NCBI GenBank assembly: GCA_016937135.1
Contig: JAFGWO010000270.1
Location: 1 to 7,490, forward strand
From: Pseudomonadota bacterium
GTDB lineage: Bacteria > BMS3Abin14
Direction of reading: 5' to 3'
Length of the DNA: 7,490 nt
The notes under the pieces are model-generated. The model ran no database searches and was not told where the DNA came from. It saw nothing but the letters and a program-made list of their open reading frames with translations. Shown in pieces: positions 1 to 5,767 of this stretch. The stretch's first letter is position 1, and every line of letters starts with the position of its first letter. A program made the position numbers and the translations under genes.

Positions 1-96
1 CAAGTCCTTGATTCGTAAGGAAAGCGAAAATGACACTTTTCGCTAACCGTTGCGCAAAAAGTCCCGAATCGGACTTTTTGCGACCCTATCAATGTT
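1..96 (+). repeat. Hairpin-rich intergenic repeat, copy 1 (cut by window edge)
   Basis: Bases 1-91 align without gaps to 2242-2332, with about 13 mismatches by hand count (roughly 86% identity). Two hairpins are visible. The first has arms at 23-30 and 37-44 (AGCGAAAA/TTTTCGCT, 6-nt loop). The second is a perfect 12-bp stem at 53-64 and 71-82 (CGCAAAAAGTCC/GGACTTTTTGCG, 6-nt loop). The start (caagtccttgattcg) matches the right arm of a third hairpin whose left arm would lie before the window. It sits downstream of the EamA gene, in a non-coding gap. The right border is uncertain because similarity fades near base 91-96. The mobile or RNA nature of the family is not known to me. Confidence 0.8.
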
Positions 97-213
97 AAAT
101 GAACGCCATAAAAAAACGTATCGTTTCCCATACCATGAAAATGACAGCAGGCGCAATCGCCGGTCCCTTTAAAGATCCTGTCCCGGGCCCGGAATATGGG
201 TTTGATGGGGCTC

Positions 214-1128
214 CTAAAGGGAGAGCCGCCGCGCGCGCCGAAGGGAGATATAATTCCAGAGCTGGGAGATTATCATGCCCAGGAGCATCAGCAGACAACC
301 GAAAAGGCCTCGCGCGCTCATGCTCTCGTTAAGGAGGATCCATCCGCCGAGGACAGCGAAAGAGCCCTCCATGCTCAGGATTATCGAGGCGTGTGCCGGA
401 TGGGCCTCCTTCTGGGCGATGATCTGAAGGGTATAGGCGATCCCGACGGAGCACAGCCCCCCGTACAGGATCGGGGTGGATGCCTCCAGGATCAGATGCC
501 AGGCCACGGGTTCCCTGAGAAAGGCAACGGCCAGACTAAGGATGGAACAGACCGCGAACTGGGTGCCGGCAAGGACAAGGGAGTCCATCCGGGGGGAAAG
601 CCAGCTGATCCAAAGGACGTGGGCCGCCCATAAAAAGGCGCTCAAAAGAACGAGAAAATCACCCCACTGAATGGAAAAATTTTTGTTTATGCTGAGAAAA
701 TACAGTCCGACGGCCGCCAGAATTCCGCCTGCCCAGGTCCCCGCGGAGGTCCTTGGCCCCCATTTCAGGCTGATGATGGGGACCAGGATCACGTAAAGCC
801 CCGTGATGAACCCGGCCTTCCCCGCGGTGGTGTAGACGATGCCCACCTGCTGAAGGGAGGCTCCCCCGAAGAGAATAATCCCGGCCGCCAGGGAACCCGC
901 GAGAAGGGTGCCCGGACTTTTGGGCGTTTCCCTTTCCGATGGATTCCCTCTTTTACGGAAATACAGGATGAGAGGCACCAGGGAAAGGCTTCCAAGGGCG
1001 AACCGGAGTCCGTTAAACAGGAAAGGGCCGACATGTTCCATCCCCGCCCGCTGGGCCACGAAGGCAAACCCCCAGATGGCCGCCGTCAGGAGGAGGAGAA
1101 GATCCGCTTTTAAAGTGCCCTTTTTCAT
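214..1128 (-). CDS. EamA/DMT-family transporter (ten-TM metabolite permease)
   Basis: A 304-residue inner-membrane protein of the drug/metabolite transporter superfamily. It has two EamA repeats (about residues 8-145 and 155-292), together predicted to give ten hydrophobic segments near 8-26, 35-56, 73-92, 99-122, 129-146, 155-175, 182-203, 213-237, 247-266 and 273-292. The first helix has the family-typical AAIWGFAFV. The second repeat ends with the characteristic SMEGSFAVLGGWILLNE near 252-268. The C-terminus is basic (SLRRARR), consistent with the positive-inside rule. I prefer the ATG at 1128; a TTG directly before it (1131) is in frame, and neither has a strong ribosome-binding site. The stop is TAG at 214. 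Substrate cannot be told: family members export amino acids, nucleosides or other metabolites. An export role for an osmolyte or its precursor would be speculation from location only. Confidence 0.9.
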   Translation of the reverse strand: MKKGTLKADLLLLLTAAIWGFAFVAQRAGMEHVGPFLFNGLRFALGSLSLVPLILYFRKRGNPSERETPKSPGTLLAGSLAAGIILFGGASLQQVGIVYTTAGKAGFITGLYVILVPIISLKWGPRTSAGTWAGGILAAVGLYFLSINKNFSIQWGDFLVLLSAFLWAAHVLWISWLSPRMDSLVLAGTQFAVCSILSLAVAFLREPVAWHLILEASTPILYGGLCSVGIAYTLQIIAQKEAHPAHASIILSMEGSFAVLGGWILLNESMSARGLFGCLLMLLGMIISQLWNYISLRRARRLSL

Positions 1129-1180
1129 CAAGTCCGTTCCAGGCGTCCCGCTGGATGTTAAAGCAGGGGAAGTTTAAAGG

Positions 1181-1206
1181 GGAAAGGAAAAAGTGGAAAG
1201 GAAAAA
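1181..1206 (+). repeat. Tandem 12-bp purine direct repeat
   Basis: GGAAAGGAAAAA occurs at 1181-1192 and again at 1195-1206, separated by GT. It lies in a longer purine-rich tract (about 1166-1215) in the gap upstream of the EamA gene. On the minus strand, the direction of the EamA transcript, this is a pyrimidine-rich stretch. It may be simple slippage-derived sequence; no function is evident. Confidence 0.6.
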
Positions 1207-1233
1207 ACAAAAAAGTCCATCTGGTAAAGAGAA

Positions 1234-1255
1234 GGACCCGGCTGGTGCCGGGTCC
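1234..1255 (-). terminator. Probable Rho-independent terminator of mscS
   Basis: A perfect 9-bp GC-rich stem (GGACCCGGC/GCCGGGTCC) with a 4-nt loop lies about 65 bp downstream of the mscS stop. Read on the minus strand it is followed by TTCTCTTT and, further on, T-rich sequence. The tail is not a pure U-run, so termination may be partial. It separates mscS from the EamA gene, suggesting the two are not a tight operon. Confidence 0.65.
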
Positions 1256-1318
1256 CGGGAGTTTATTTTACCTGCTTCTTCGGTTCTTACAGGAAATTTT
1301 ATGTGTCCCCCGTTTTCC

Positions 1319-2143
1319 TCATGCTGCCGGCTTCGACGCTTCCTGGTGGAGATGCACATCCGTCTGCGGGAATGGGATCTCGATGCCCTTCTCGTCGAAA
1401 CGCAGCTTGATCTTCTGCATGAGGTCAAAATAGACGTCCCAGTAATCCGAGGAAAGGACCCATGGGCGTACCGCGAAATTGACGCTGCTGTCGGCCAGTT
1501 CCAGGACGGCGACCTGGGGTTCCGGATCTTTCAGGACACGAGGGTCTTCTGTGATTGTCTGGAGAAGCACCTCGCGGACCTGCCGGACGTCTTCCCCATA
1601 TCCGACCCCGATGGTGAGGTTCATTCGCCGTTTCTGGTTTTTCGAGTAATTGGTGATATTCCCGGAGGTGAGGCTGCCGTTGGGAACGAAGATGGACTGG
1701 TTGTCGGGCGTCAGGAGCTCCGTGACAAAGATCCCCAGCTCCTCGACGACCCCCGCGACGCCGGCCCCTTCGATGAAATCTCCGACCCGGAAGGGGTGGA
1801 AGATGAGGATCATGACGCCAGAGGCGAAATTGGCCAGGGAATTCTGGAGAGCCAGGCCGACGGCCAGGCCGGCGGCGCCCAGGACGGCGATGATGGAAGT
1901 GGTCTGGAACCCGATCCGGTTCAGGGCGGCGATAATGACAAAAAGGGCCAGAACGGCATAGAGGATATTTGTCCCGAACTTCACGAGGGTCGGCTCGACG
2001 GACCGCTTCGTAAGGACCCGCCGGGTAATTCCCTTGATGATCTTCGCGGCCCAGATACCCAGGATCAGGATGAGCAGGGCAGTTATGAGGGACATGCCCG
2101 ATGTGCTCGCCCATTCCACGGCTTTATCCAGAAATCGTTCCAT
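1319..2143 (-). CDS. mscS: Small-conductance mechanosensitive channel, MscS family
   Basis: A 274-residue inner-membrane channel, close to the length of E. coli MscS (286). It opens under membrane tension during hypo-osmotic shock and lets solutes leave the cell. Hydrophobic segments are at about 18-36 (TM1), 58-78 (TM2) and 84-115 (TM3, pore-lining). TM3 has the family signature GAAGLAVGLALQN (89-101), followed by FHPFRVGDFIE at the start of the cytoplasmic beta domain. The motif TPDNQSIFVPNGSLTSGNITNYS region (145-167) is also typical. The C-terminal alpha/beta vestibule domain is complete (to about 260). The start is supported by an AGGAGG six bases upstream (near 2149-2154); the stop is TGA. 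The neighbouring ectoine operon makes an osmotic role coherent. The upstream gap is occupied by a repeat element whose left end may contain its promoter. Confidence 0.95.
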   Translation of the reverse strand: MERFLDKAVEWASTSGMSLITALLILILGIWAAKIIKGITRRVLTKRSVEPTLVKFGTNILYAVLALFVIIAALNRIGFQTTSIIAVLGAAGLAVGLALQNSLANFASGVMILIFHPFRVGDFIEGAGVAGVVEELGIFVTELLTPDNQSIFVPNGSLTSGNITNYSKNQKRRMNLTIGVGYGEDVRQVREVLLQTITEDPRVLKDPEPQVAVLELADSSVNFAVRPWVLSSDYWDVYFDLMQKIKLRFDEKGIEIPFPQTDVHLHQEASKPAA

Positions 2144-2171
2144 TGCTGCCTCCTGTTTCTCCTTACAGTTT

Positions 2172-2337
2172 ATTAATAATGACCTCGCAAAAAATCATCA
2201 ACGCGCCCCGCGCGGGGCGCCCGGATCAAGGACCCGGGTTGCAAGTCCTTGATCCGTGAGGAAAGGGAAAACGACGCTTTTCCCTTTAAGTTGCGCAAAA
2301 AGTCCCGGATCGAACTTTTTGCGACCCTGTCATTAAT
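2172..2337 (+). repeat. Hairpin-rich intergenic repeat, copy 2 (MITE-like, complete)
   Basis: The 2242-2332 part matches copy 1 at the window start in direct orientation. Structures in order: an 18-bp palindrome (2203-2220); an 11-bp inverted repeat CGGATCAAGGA/TCCTTGATCCG (2222-2232, 2246-2256); a 10-bp stem AAAGGGAAAA/TTTTCCCTTT (2262-2271, 2278-2287); and CGCAAAAAGT/ACTTTTTGCG (2294-2303, 2314-2323). The ends are imperfect terminal inverted repeats: ATGAC then TCGCAAAAA on the left (2179-2193), TTTTTGCGA then GTCAT on the right (2316-2333). ATTAAT flanks both ends (2172-2177, 2332-2337), possibly a target duplication, but that word is itself palindromic. It fills nearly the whole gap between the marR stop and the mscS start. 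No ORF is inside, so movement would need a transposase elsewhere. Confidence 0.75.
2173..2201 (-). promoter_or_regulatory. Candidate weak promoter for mscS inside repeat end
   Basis: On the minus strand TTGATG (2201-2196), a 17-nt spacer and TATTAA (2178-2173) lie upstream of mscS, giving a predicted leader of roughly 20 nt before the ATG at 2143. Each hexamer matches the sigma70 consensus at 4 of 6 positions, so this is weak evidence. It overlaps the left terminal repeat of the element. Confidence 0.3.
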
Positions 2338-2342
2338 GTCAG

Positions 2343-2936
2343 TCAGTAACCAGGATCCCCGTCGTTCCTTCCGGGGTCGGTTTCATCATCGAAATTGCCA
2401 GGAATCTCGAAGATGGAGGAGGGGTCTACCTCCGGGGCCTCCATCAGTTCGACCACGCGGGCCAGAGAGAGGGCGATCGTAGCCTGTTCGAGTTCGCTTA
2501 GCCCGCTCAATGCCCGGGCGAGGGTGTCCTGGAGGGGGGAGGGCGCATGCTCGACGAGGTGCCGTCCCTTTTCAGAGGGCATGATGTGGATCTGCCGCCG
2601 GTCGCGTTCACTCCGGTGACGGAGGATCAGGCCTTTTTCTTCGAGGCGGGCGAGGATGCCCACCACTGTGCTGGGACTGAGATGGACCTCCCGCGCGATG
2701 CCCGTGGCGGTCACCGGCCCGAGGTCTGCAATGACCAGAAGGCAGGCGAGCTGAGGTCCCGTCACATGGTACCTGATGGACAGTTTGCGCGAATAGAGCT
2801 CCACCGCACGGATAATTCGCCGCAGGGACTGGAGTATCGGGGTCCTGTACGGGGAAAGAGGGTTGGCGGCGGTCCCGTTTTCCATAACTCCGGCAGGGCC
2901 TGAAAAGACACCCGCGGTGTTCTGATTTCTTTTCAT
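2343..2936 (-). CDS. MarR-family transcriptional regulator (EctR-like candidate)
   Basis: A 197-residue cytoplasmic DNA-binding protein, long for MarR (usually 140-160). The extra length is an unstructured-looking N-terminus (1-30) and an acidic tail (about 170-197). The winged helix-turn-helix spans about 58-126. The recognition helix is SPSTVVGILARLEEKG (87-102) and the wing carries the hallmark RSERDRRQI (108-116). The flanking helices (33-56 and 133-165) would form the dimer interface. MarR regulators called EctR repress ectABC in methylotrophic bacteria; this gene lies divergent to ectABC, but behind a receiver-like gene. The 45-bp gap to that gene has no evident promoter, so the two are probably one transcript. 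A GGAGGGG (about 2952-2958) lies rather far (14 nt) from the ATG. MarR membership is firm; control of ectoine synthesis is inferred from context and shared operator-like sites. Confidence 0.92.
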   Translation of the reverse strand: MKRNQNTAGVFSGPAGVMENGTAANPLSPYRTPILQSLRRIIRAVELYSRKLSIRYHVTGPQLACLLVIADLGPVTATGIAREVHLSPSTVVGILARLEEKGLILRHRSERDRRQIHIMPSEKGRHLVEHAPSPLQDTLARALSGLSELEQATIALSLARVVELMEAPEVDPSSIFEIPGNFDDETDPGRNDGDPGY

Positions 2937-2981
2937 GATATTTGTACCCTACCCCTCCTGCGGCCGGGATTCAACGGGGAG

Positions 2982-3353
2982 TTACGTTCCTTCCTGCCAG
3001 GTTGAAATTACGGAATCAATAAGGCCCAATGTTTTATCAAGATCGCACCCGATTGGCAGATAAAGGGCGTTGATCTCGGCGAAGCCACCTTTTTTTACAG
3101 CATCCGTCCCCATTTTGAAATGGATGACGGGAAAAGGGCCCGTGTTTTTCAGGACCCTGTCGAAAAACTCCTTTGCCGGGGCGCATTCAAGATCGAGAAG
3201 AAGCAGGTCAGGCCCATCCTCCGATTCCAGCGATGAGAAAAAATCCGGTGATGGCGACAGGGCGCAAACATCGTGCCCCTTTTCCTCCAGGTCCGTCAAA
3301 ACCGGAGTGAGTTCCTTCTCCCCTGTATCGCTTACCACAAACAATTCAGCCAT
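2982..3353 (-). CDS. Degenerate response-regulator receiver-like protein
   Basis: A 123-residue small cytoplasmic protein with the order and length of a stand-alone CheY-type receiver but incomplete active-site residues. Strand 1 is ELFVVSD (3-9, one acidic residue where receivers usually have two). The strand-3 phosphoacceptor position is PDLLLLDLE, with Asp54. Strand 4 is FPVIHF (74-79). Where receivers carry the invariant lysine of the K-P motif, this protein reads YLPIGCDLD (98-106), so the lysine is missing. That suggests a pseudo-receiver which may bind a partner rather than signal by phosphorylation. I chose the ATG at 3353, which has AGGGGG 7-8 nt upstream; a further in-frame ATG at 3401 would add 16 residues without a comparable site. 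It is the first gene of the probable receiver-marR transcript, with no output domain. The receiver assignment rests on eye-level fold pattern only. Confidence 0.65.
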   Translation of the reverse strand: MAELFVVSDTGEKELTPVLTDLEEKGHDVCALSPSPDFFSSLESEDGPDLLLLDLECAPAKEFFDRVLKNTGPFPVIHFKMGTDAVKKGGFAEINALYLPIGCDLDKTLGLIDSVISTWQEGT

Positions 3354-3444
3354 TTTGTTTCCCCCTTCGGGTAAAAACCGGGATCCCATTTTCAGGGCCA
3401 TGGTGACCGTTTGTTGAAAAGACCCCGGTTCGCCATGAAAATCA

Positions 3445-3471
3445 TTTCAATTAGAACCTTTTCAATTGAAA
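3445..3471 (-). promoter_or_regulatory. Tandem operator boxes of the receiver-marR promoter
   Basis: Read on the minus strand: TTTCAATTGAAA (3471-3460, a perfect 12-bp palindrome), AGG, then TTCTAATTGAAA (3456-3445). AATTGAAA is thus repeated with a 15-bp period, starting 4 nt after the -10 hexamer, over the expected transcription start. The same arrangement occurs at the ectA promoter (3787-3813). This is consistent with repressor binding; MarR is the obvious candidate, by inference. Confidence 0.55.
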
Positions 3472-3475
3472 CGAA

Positions 3476-3504
3476 AATATACCGGAAGTGAAAATTTTTT
3501 TCAA
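3476..3504 (-). promoter_or_regulatory. Sigma70-like promoter for receiver-marR transcript
   Basis: On the minus strand TTGAAA (3504-3499), a 17-nt spacer (3498-3482) and TATATT (3481-3476), each 5 of 6 to consensus. The predicted start near 3469 leaves about 115 nt of leader before the ATG at 3353. It sits in an AT-rich patch of a GC-rich region. Confidence 0.65.
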
Positions 3505-3753
3505 TGGTCGGTACTTTCCTCCAGGGTCCAGCACTAAATTCCCCGGGACTTTTCACCAGGGCGCCGCTTTCTTTTTCCACTCCATAAGACCCTGTTAAAG
3601 CTTCCTTTAAGCCATATAGAAGGGATTTTCCCGGGAAGCCGGGTGGCCCGTCCCTCTCTCCGGAGTCGGAATATTCCGGAAATGAAAAATCAACGTTCAG
3701 GATCAGCGAAGACAAAAAGCCTTTTTCTGTAACAAATTGTTCAGGTAGATAAT
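3505..3753. other. Non-coding stretch between the divergent promoters
   Basis: About 250 bp with no convincing gene. One reading frame on the minus strand stays open across it (3392-3760), but it begins with TTG, lacks a ribosome-binding site, resembles no family I recognise and runs through the receiver promoter. The only notable structure is CGGAATATTCCG (3667-3678), a perfect 12-bp palindrome, with TCCGGA occurring on both sides (3659-3664 and 3675-3680). Such a long spacer could hold further regulator sites. Confidence 0.6.
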
Positions 3754-3782
3754 TTGACAAATTAAATATAATTTTTTATAAA
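3754..3782 (+). promoter_or_regulatory. Strong sigma70-like promoter of ectABC
   Basis: TTGACA (3754-3759, perfect -35), a 17-nt spacer (3760-3776) and TATAAA (3777-3782, 5 of 6 for the -10). The surroundings are strongly AT-rich. Predicted initiation near 3789 gives a leader of about 70 nt before ectA. A promoter this close to consensus usually needs repression to be regulated, which fits the operator-like boxes just downstream. Confidence 0.8.
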
Positions 3783-3786
3783 ATAC

Positions 3787-3813
3787 ATTCAACTGAAACT
3801 AAATAAACTGAAA
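3787..3813 (+). promoter_or_regulatory. Tandem operator boxes over the ectA start site
   Basis: ATTCAACTGAAA (3787-3798), CTA, then AATAAACTGAAA (3802-3813). AACTGAAA repeats with a 15-bp period and the first box begins 4 nt after the -10. The first box matches the palindrome of the divergent promoter (TTTCAATTGAAA) at 10 of 12 positions, the second box its counterpart at 7 of 12. EctR of methylotrophs also binds at the ect core promoter, so repression by the neighbouring MarR protein is the working hypothesis. Confidence 0.55.
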
Positions 3814-3857
3814 AACGGGATTTGTTGAATTATCCTTAAAGATCCCAGGGGGCGTTT

Positions 3858-4445
3858 ATGATCAACGGTGTGGTAAGTGGTGCAGGGAAAAAAATGAAAA
3901 ATGAAGAATTCGGGAAAAAGACCGATAACGGGAAAGCCCGGATCAGGGCGCCCCGGGTTGAGGATGGAAGGGCCATCTGGGAGCTGGTGGACCAGTGCCG
4001 GCCGCTGGACCTTAATTCCTGCTATGCCTATTGCCTTATCGGCCGTGACTTTGCGGGAACATCCGTCGTGGCCGAAGAGGACGGAAAAATCGTCGGTTTT
4101 GTTTCGGCCTATCGTCGGCCGGCGGACCCTGAAAAGATCTTTATCTGGCAGGTGGCGATCCATTCATCCCAGCGTGGAAAGGGGTTGGCCCGGTCGATGC
4201 TCCTCAAGCTCCTGGAGCGGGAATCCTGCGACGGGGTGCGTTTTTTAGAGACCACGGTGACCCCCTCCAACAAACCTTCCCGTGCCCTCTTTTCATCGAT
4301 TGCGCGGGAGATGGGGTGCCGTCTGGTCGAGACGGCAGGCTTTCCGGCGAATATTTTTCCCGGCGACCAGTCTCACGAGGAGGAGCGCCTCCTGAGGATC
4401 GGGCCGTTTTGCGGCGGCGCCGGCCGGAAACCGGGATCCATTTAA
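3858..4445 (+). CDS. ectA: L-2,4-diaminobutyrate N-gamma-acetyltransferase
   Basis: EctA uses acetyl-CoA to acetylate L-2,4-diaminobutyrate to N-gamma-acetyl-diaminobutyrate, the second step of ectoine synthesis, in the cytoplasm. The 195-residue protein is a single GNAT domain (about 27-165). Family-typical blocks are the substrate-side CRPLDLNSCYAYCLIGRDF (47-65), the strand IWQVAIH (96-102), the acetyl-CoA pyrophosphate loop SQRGKGLA (104-111) and ETTVTPSNKPSRALF (131-145). It is slightly longer than many EctA proteins, with a poorly conserved lysine-rich N-terminus (1-26) and a Gly/Arg-rich tail. The ATG at 3858 has AGGGGG five bases upstream; an ATG at 3894 (codon 13) is a possible alternative. 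First gene of ectABC; ectB follows after 26 bp. Confidence 0.96.
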   Translation: MINGVVSGAGKKMKNEEFGKKTDNGKARIRAPRVEDGRAIWELVDQCRPLDLNSCYAYCLIGRDFAGTSVVAEEDGKIVGFVSAYRRPADPEKIFIWQVAIHSSQRGKGLARSMLLKLLERESCDGVRFLETTVTPSNKPSRALFSSIAREMGCRLVETAGFPANIFPGDQSHEEERLLRIGPFCGGAGRKPGSI

Positions 4446-4471
4446 AATTCAAACCAGTAAAGGGGAGGATT

Positions 4472-5767
4472 ATGGAAATTTTTGAGAGGATGGAATCGGA
4501 AGTGCGGGGCTATTGCCGCTCGTTCCCCGCTGTTTTTGCCACCGCCCAGGGGTCGATCCTGAAGGACGAGGACGATCGCGAGTACATCGATTTCTTCGCC
4601 GGGGCCGGAACCCTCAACTACGGGCACAACAACCCTGTCCTGAAAAAAAGGATCCTGGCTTACCTGGAGAAGGACGGTCTGCTCCACGGTCTGGACATGG
4701 CCACGGAGGCCAAAAGAAAGCTGTTAGAGGTGATCGAGGAGACCGTCCTGTGGCGCTGGAAGAACAAATACAAGATCCAGTTTACCGGACCTACGGGGAC
4801 CAACGCGGTGGAGGCGGCCCTGAAGCTGGCTCGAAAGGTCACCGGCCGAAGAAACGTCATATCCTTCACCAACGGCTTTCACGGAGTATCCCTGGGGGCG
4901 CTGGCCGTCACAGGGAACCAGCATTTCCGCAACGGGGCCGGCGTGCCTCTGGGCAATGCGACTTTCATGCCCTACGACGGGTACCTTGGCCCGGAAGTGG
5001 ACACGGTGGATCATCTTCGGCGGCTCCTCCAGGATAAAAGCAGCGGTTTGGGCCTGCCCGCCGCCGTGATCGTGGAAACCGTCCAGGGCGAGGGGGGCGT
5101 GAACACAGCCAGCTTCGACTGGCTTCGGCGACTGCAGGGCCTCTGCAGGGAGTACGATATCCTGCTCATCGTCGATGACATCCAGGTTGGGTGCGGGCGC
5201 ACCGGGACTTTTTTCAGCTTTGAAAGGGCCGGCATTCTTCCGGATATAATCACCCTTTCCAAATCCCTGAGCGGCTACGGATTGCCCATGTCCATTGTCC
5301 TTCTGCGCGGCGAACACGATCTCTGGAAGCCCGGGGAGCACAGCGGCACCTTCCGCGGCAACAACCTGGCCTTTATTTCCGCGACAGGCGCCATGGAGGA
5401 ATACTGGAGGGGCCTGGATTTTACGTTCCAGATAGAAGAACAGGGCCAGCTCATGGACTCGCGGGTAAGGGAAATGCGCGATCGCTTCTCGAGGGCGGGC
5501 GAGGCCCCCTTTGAGCACCGGGGGCGGGGCATGATCCATGGTCTCGCTTTCGAAAAGGAGCCGTCTCTGGCGCGGGATGTTACAAAGGCCGCCTTTAAAC
5601 GGGGGCTGGTTGTCGAGACCTCGGGGTCAGAGGGCCAGGTCGTGAAACTGCTTCCTCCCCTGACCACCGGGAAGGATCTGCTGGAAGCGGGGCTCGATAT
5701 CCTCGAGGAAAGCGTTGGAGAGGCATTGGGAACGGACAAAGCGAAAATTGCGGGAGGTATGGTTTGA
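4472..5767 (+). CDS. ectB: Diaminobutyrate--2-oxoglutarate aminotransferase
   Basis: EctB transfers an amino group from glutamate to L-aspartate-4-semialdehyde, giving L-2,4-diaminobutyrate, and commits the precursor to ectoine. The protein is a 431-residue PLP enzyme of aminotransferase class III (fold type I), normal length for EctB. Visible features: FFAGAGTLNYGHNNP (41-55) at the N-terminus; the cofactor phosphate loop GPTGTNAVEAA (106-116); NGFHG (134-138); VETVQGEGG (201-209); the pyridine-nitrogen aspartate in IVDDIQVGCGRTG (233-245, Asp235); the Schiff-base lysine in TLSKSLSGYGLP (261-272, Lys264); and GEHSGTFRGNN (288-298), characteristic of EctB-like enzymes. The ATG at 4472 has AGGGGAGGA just upstream, and an in-frame ATG at 4316 lies inside ectA and is rejected. 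Its stop overlaps the ectC start. Confidence 0.97.
   Translation: MEIFERMESEVRGYCRSFPAVFATAQGSILKDEDDREYIDFFAGAGTLNYGHNNPVLKKRILAYLEKDGLLHGLDMATEAKRKLLEVIEETVLWRWKNKYKIQFTGPTGTNAVEAALKLARKVTGRRNVISFTNGFHGVSLGALAVTGNQHFRNGAGVPLGNATFMPYDGYLGPEVDTVDHLRRLLQDKSSGLGLPAAVIVETVQGEGGVNTASFDWLRRLQGLCREYDILLIVDDIQVGCGRTGTFFSFERAGILPDIITLSKSLSGYGLPMSIVLLRGEHDLWKPGEHSGTFRGNNLAFISATGAMEEYWRGLDFTFQIEEQGQLMDSRVREMRDRFSRAGEAPFEHRGRGMIHGLAFEKEPSLARDVTKAAFKRGLVVETSGSEGQVVKLLPPLTTGKDLLEAGLDILEESVGEALGTDKAKIAGGMV

Noticed and set aside
53..82. CGCAAAAAGTCC hairpin as intrinsic terminator of the EamA gene
   Set aside because: No U-run follows the stem on either strand; the T-tract is inside the stem, and the same structure recurs as part of a repeat, so a repeat-element explanation fits better.
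99..332. 77-codon plus-strand frame after repeat copy 1
   Set aside because: Most of it runs antisense through the 3' end of the EamA gene, with no ribosome-binding site and low-complexity translation.
1193..2176. 327-codon open frame on the plus strand opposite mscS
   Set aside because: Antisense shadow of mscS: Asp/Gly-rich composition with no recognisable domain, while the minus strand encodes a complete MscS signature.
1..2340. CRISPR array
   Set aside because: Only two copies of the repeat, more than 2 kb apart, with complex multi-hairpin structure; no regular spacers and no cas genes.
3392..3760. 122-codon open frame on the minus strand across the control region
   Set aside because: It starts at TTG with no ribosome-binding site, overlaps the end of the receiver gene frame, contains the receiver promoter and operators, and looks like no known protein.
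4316..4471. Longer N-terminus for EctB starting at 4316
   Set aside because: The extra 52 residues are read from inside ectA in another frame; the ATG at 4472 has a strong Shine-Dalgarno sequence and gives the normal EctB length.
4724..5539. 271-codon open frame on the minus strand inside ectB
   Set aside because: Shadow of ectB, a complete and recognisable PLP aminotransferase on the other strand; no supporting start signal or domain.
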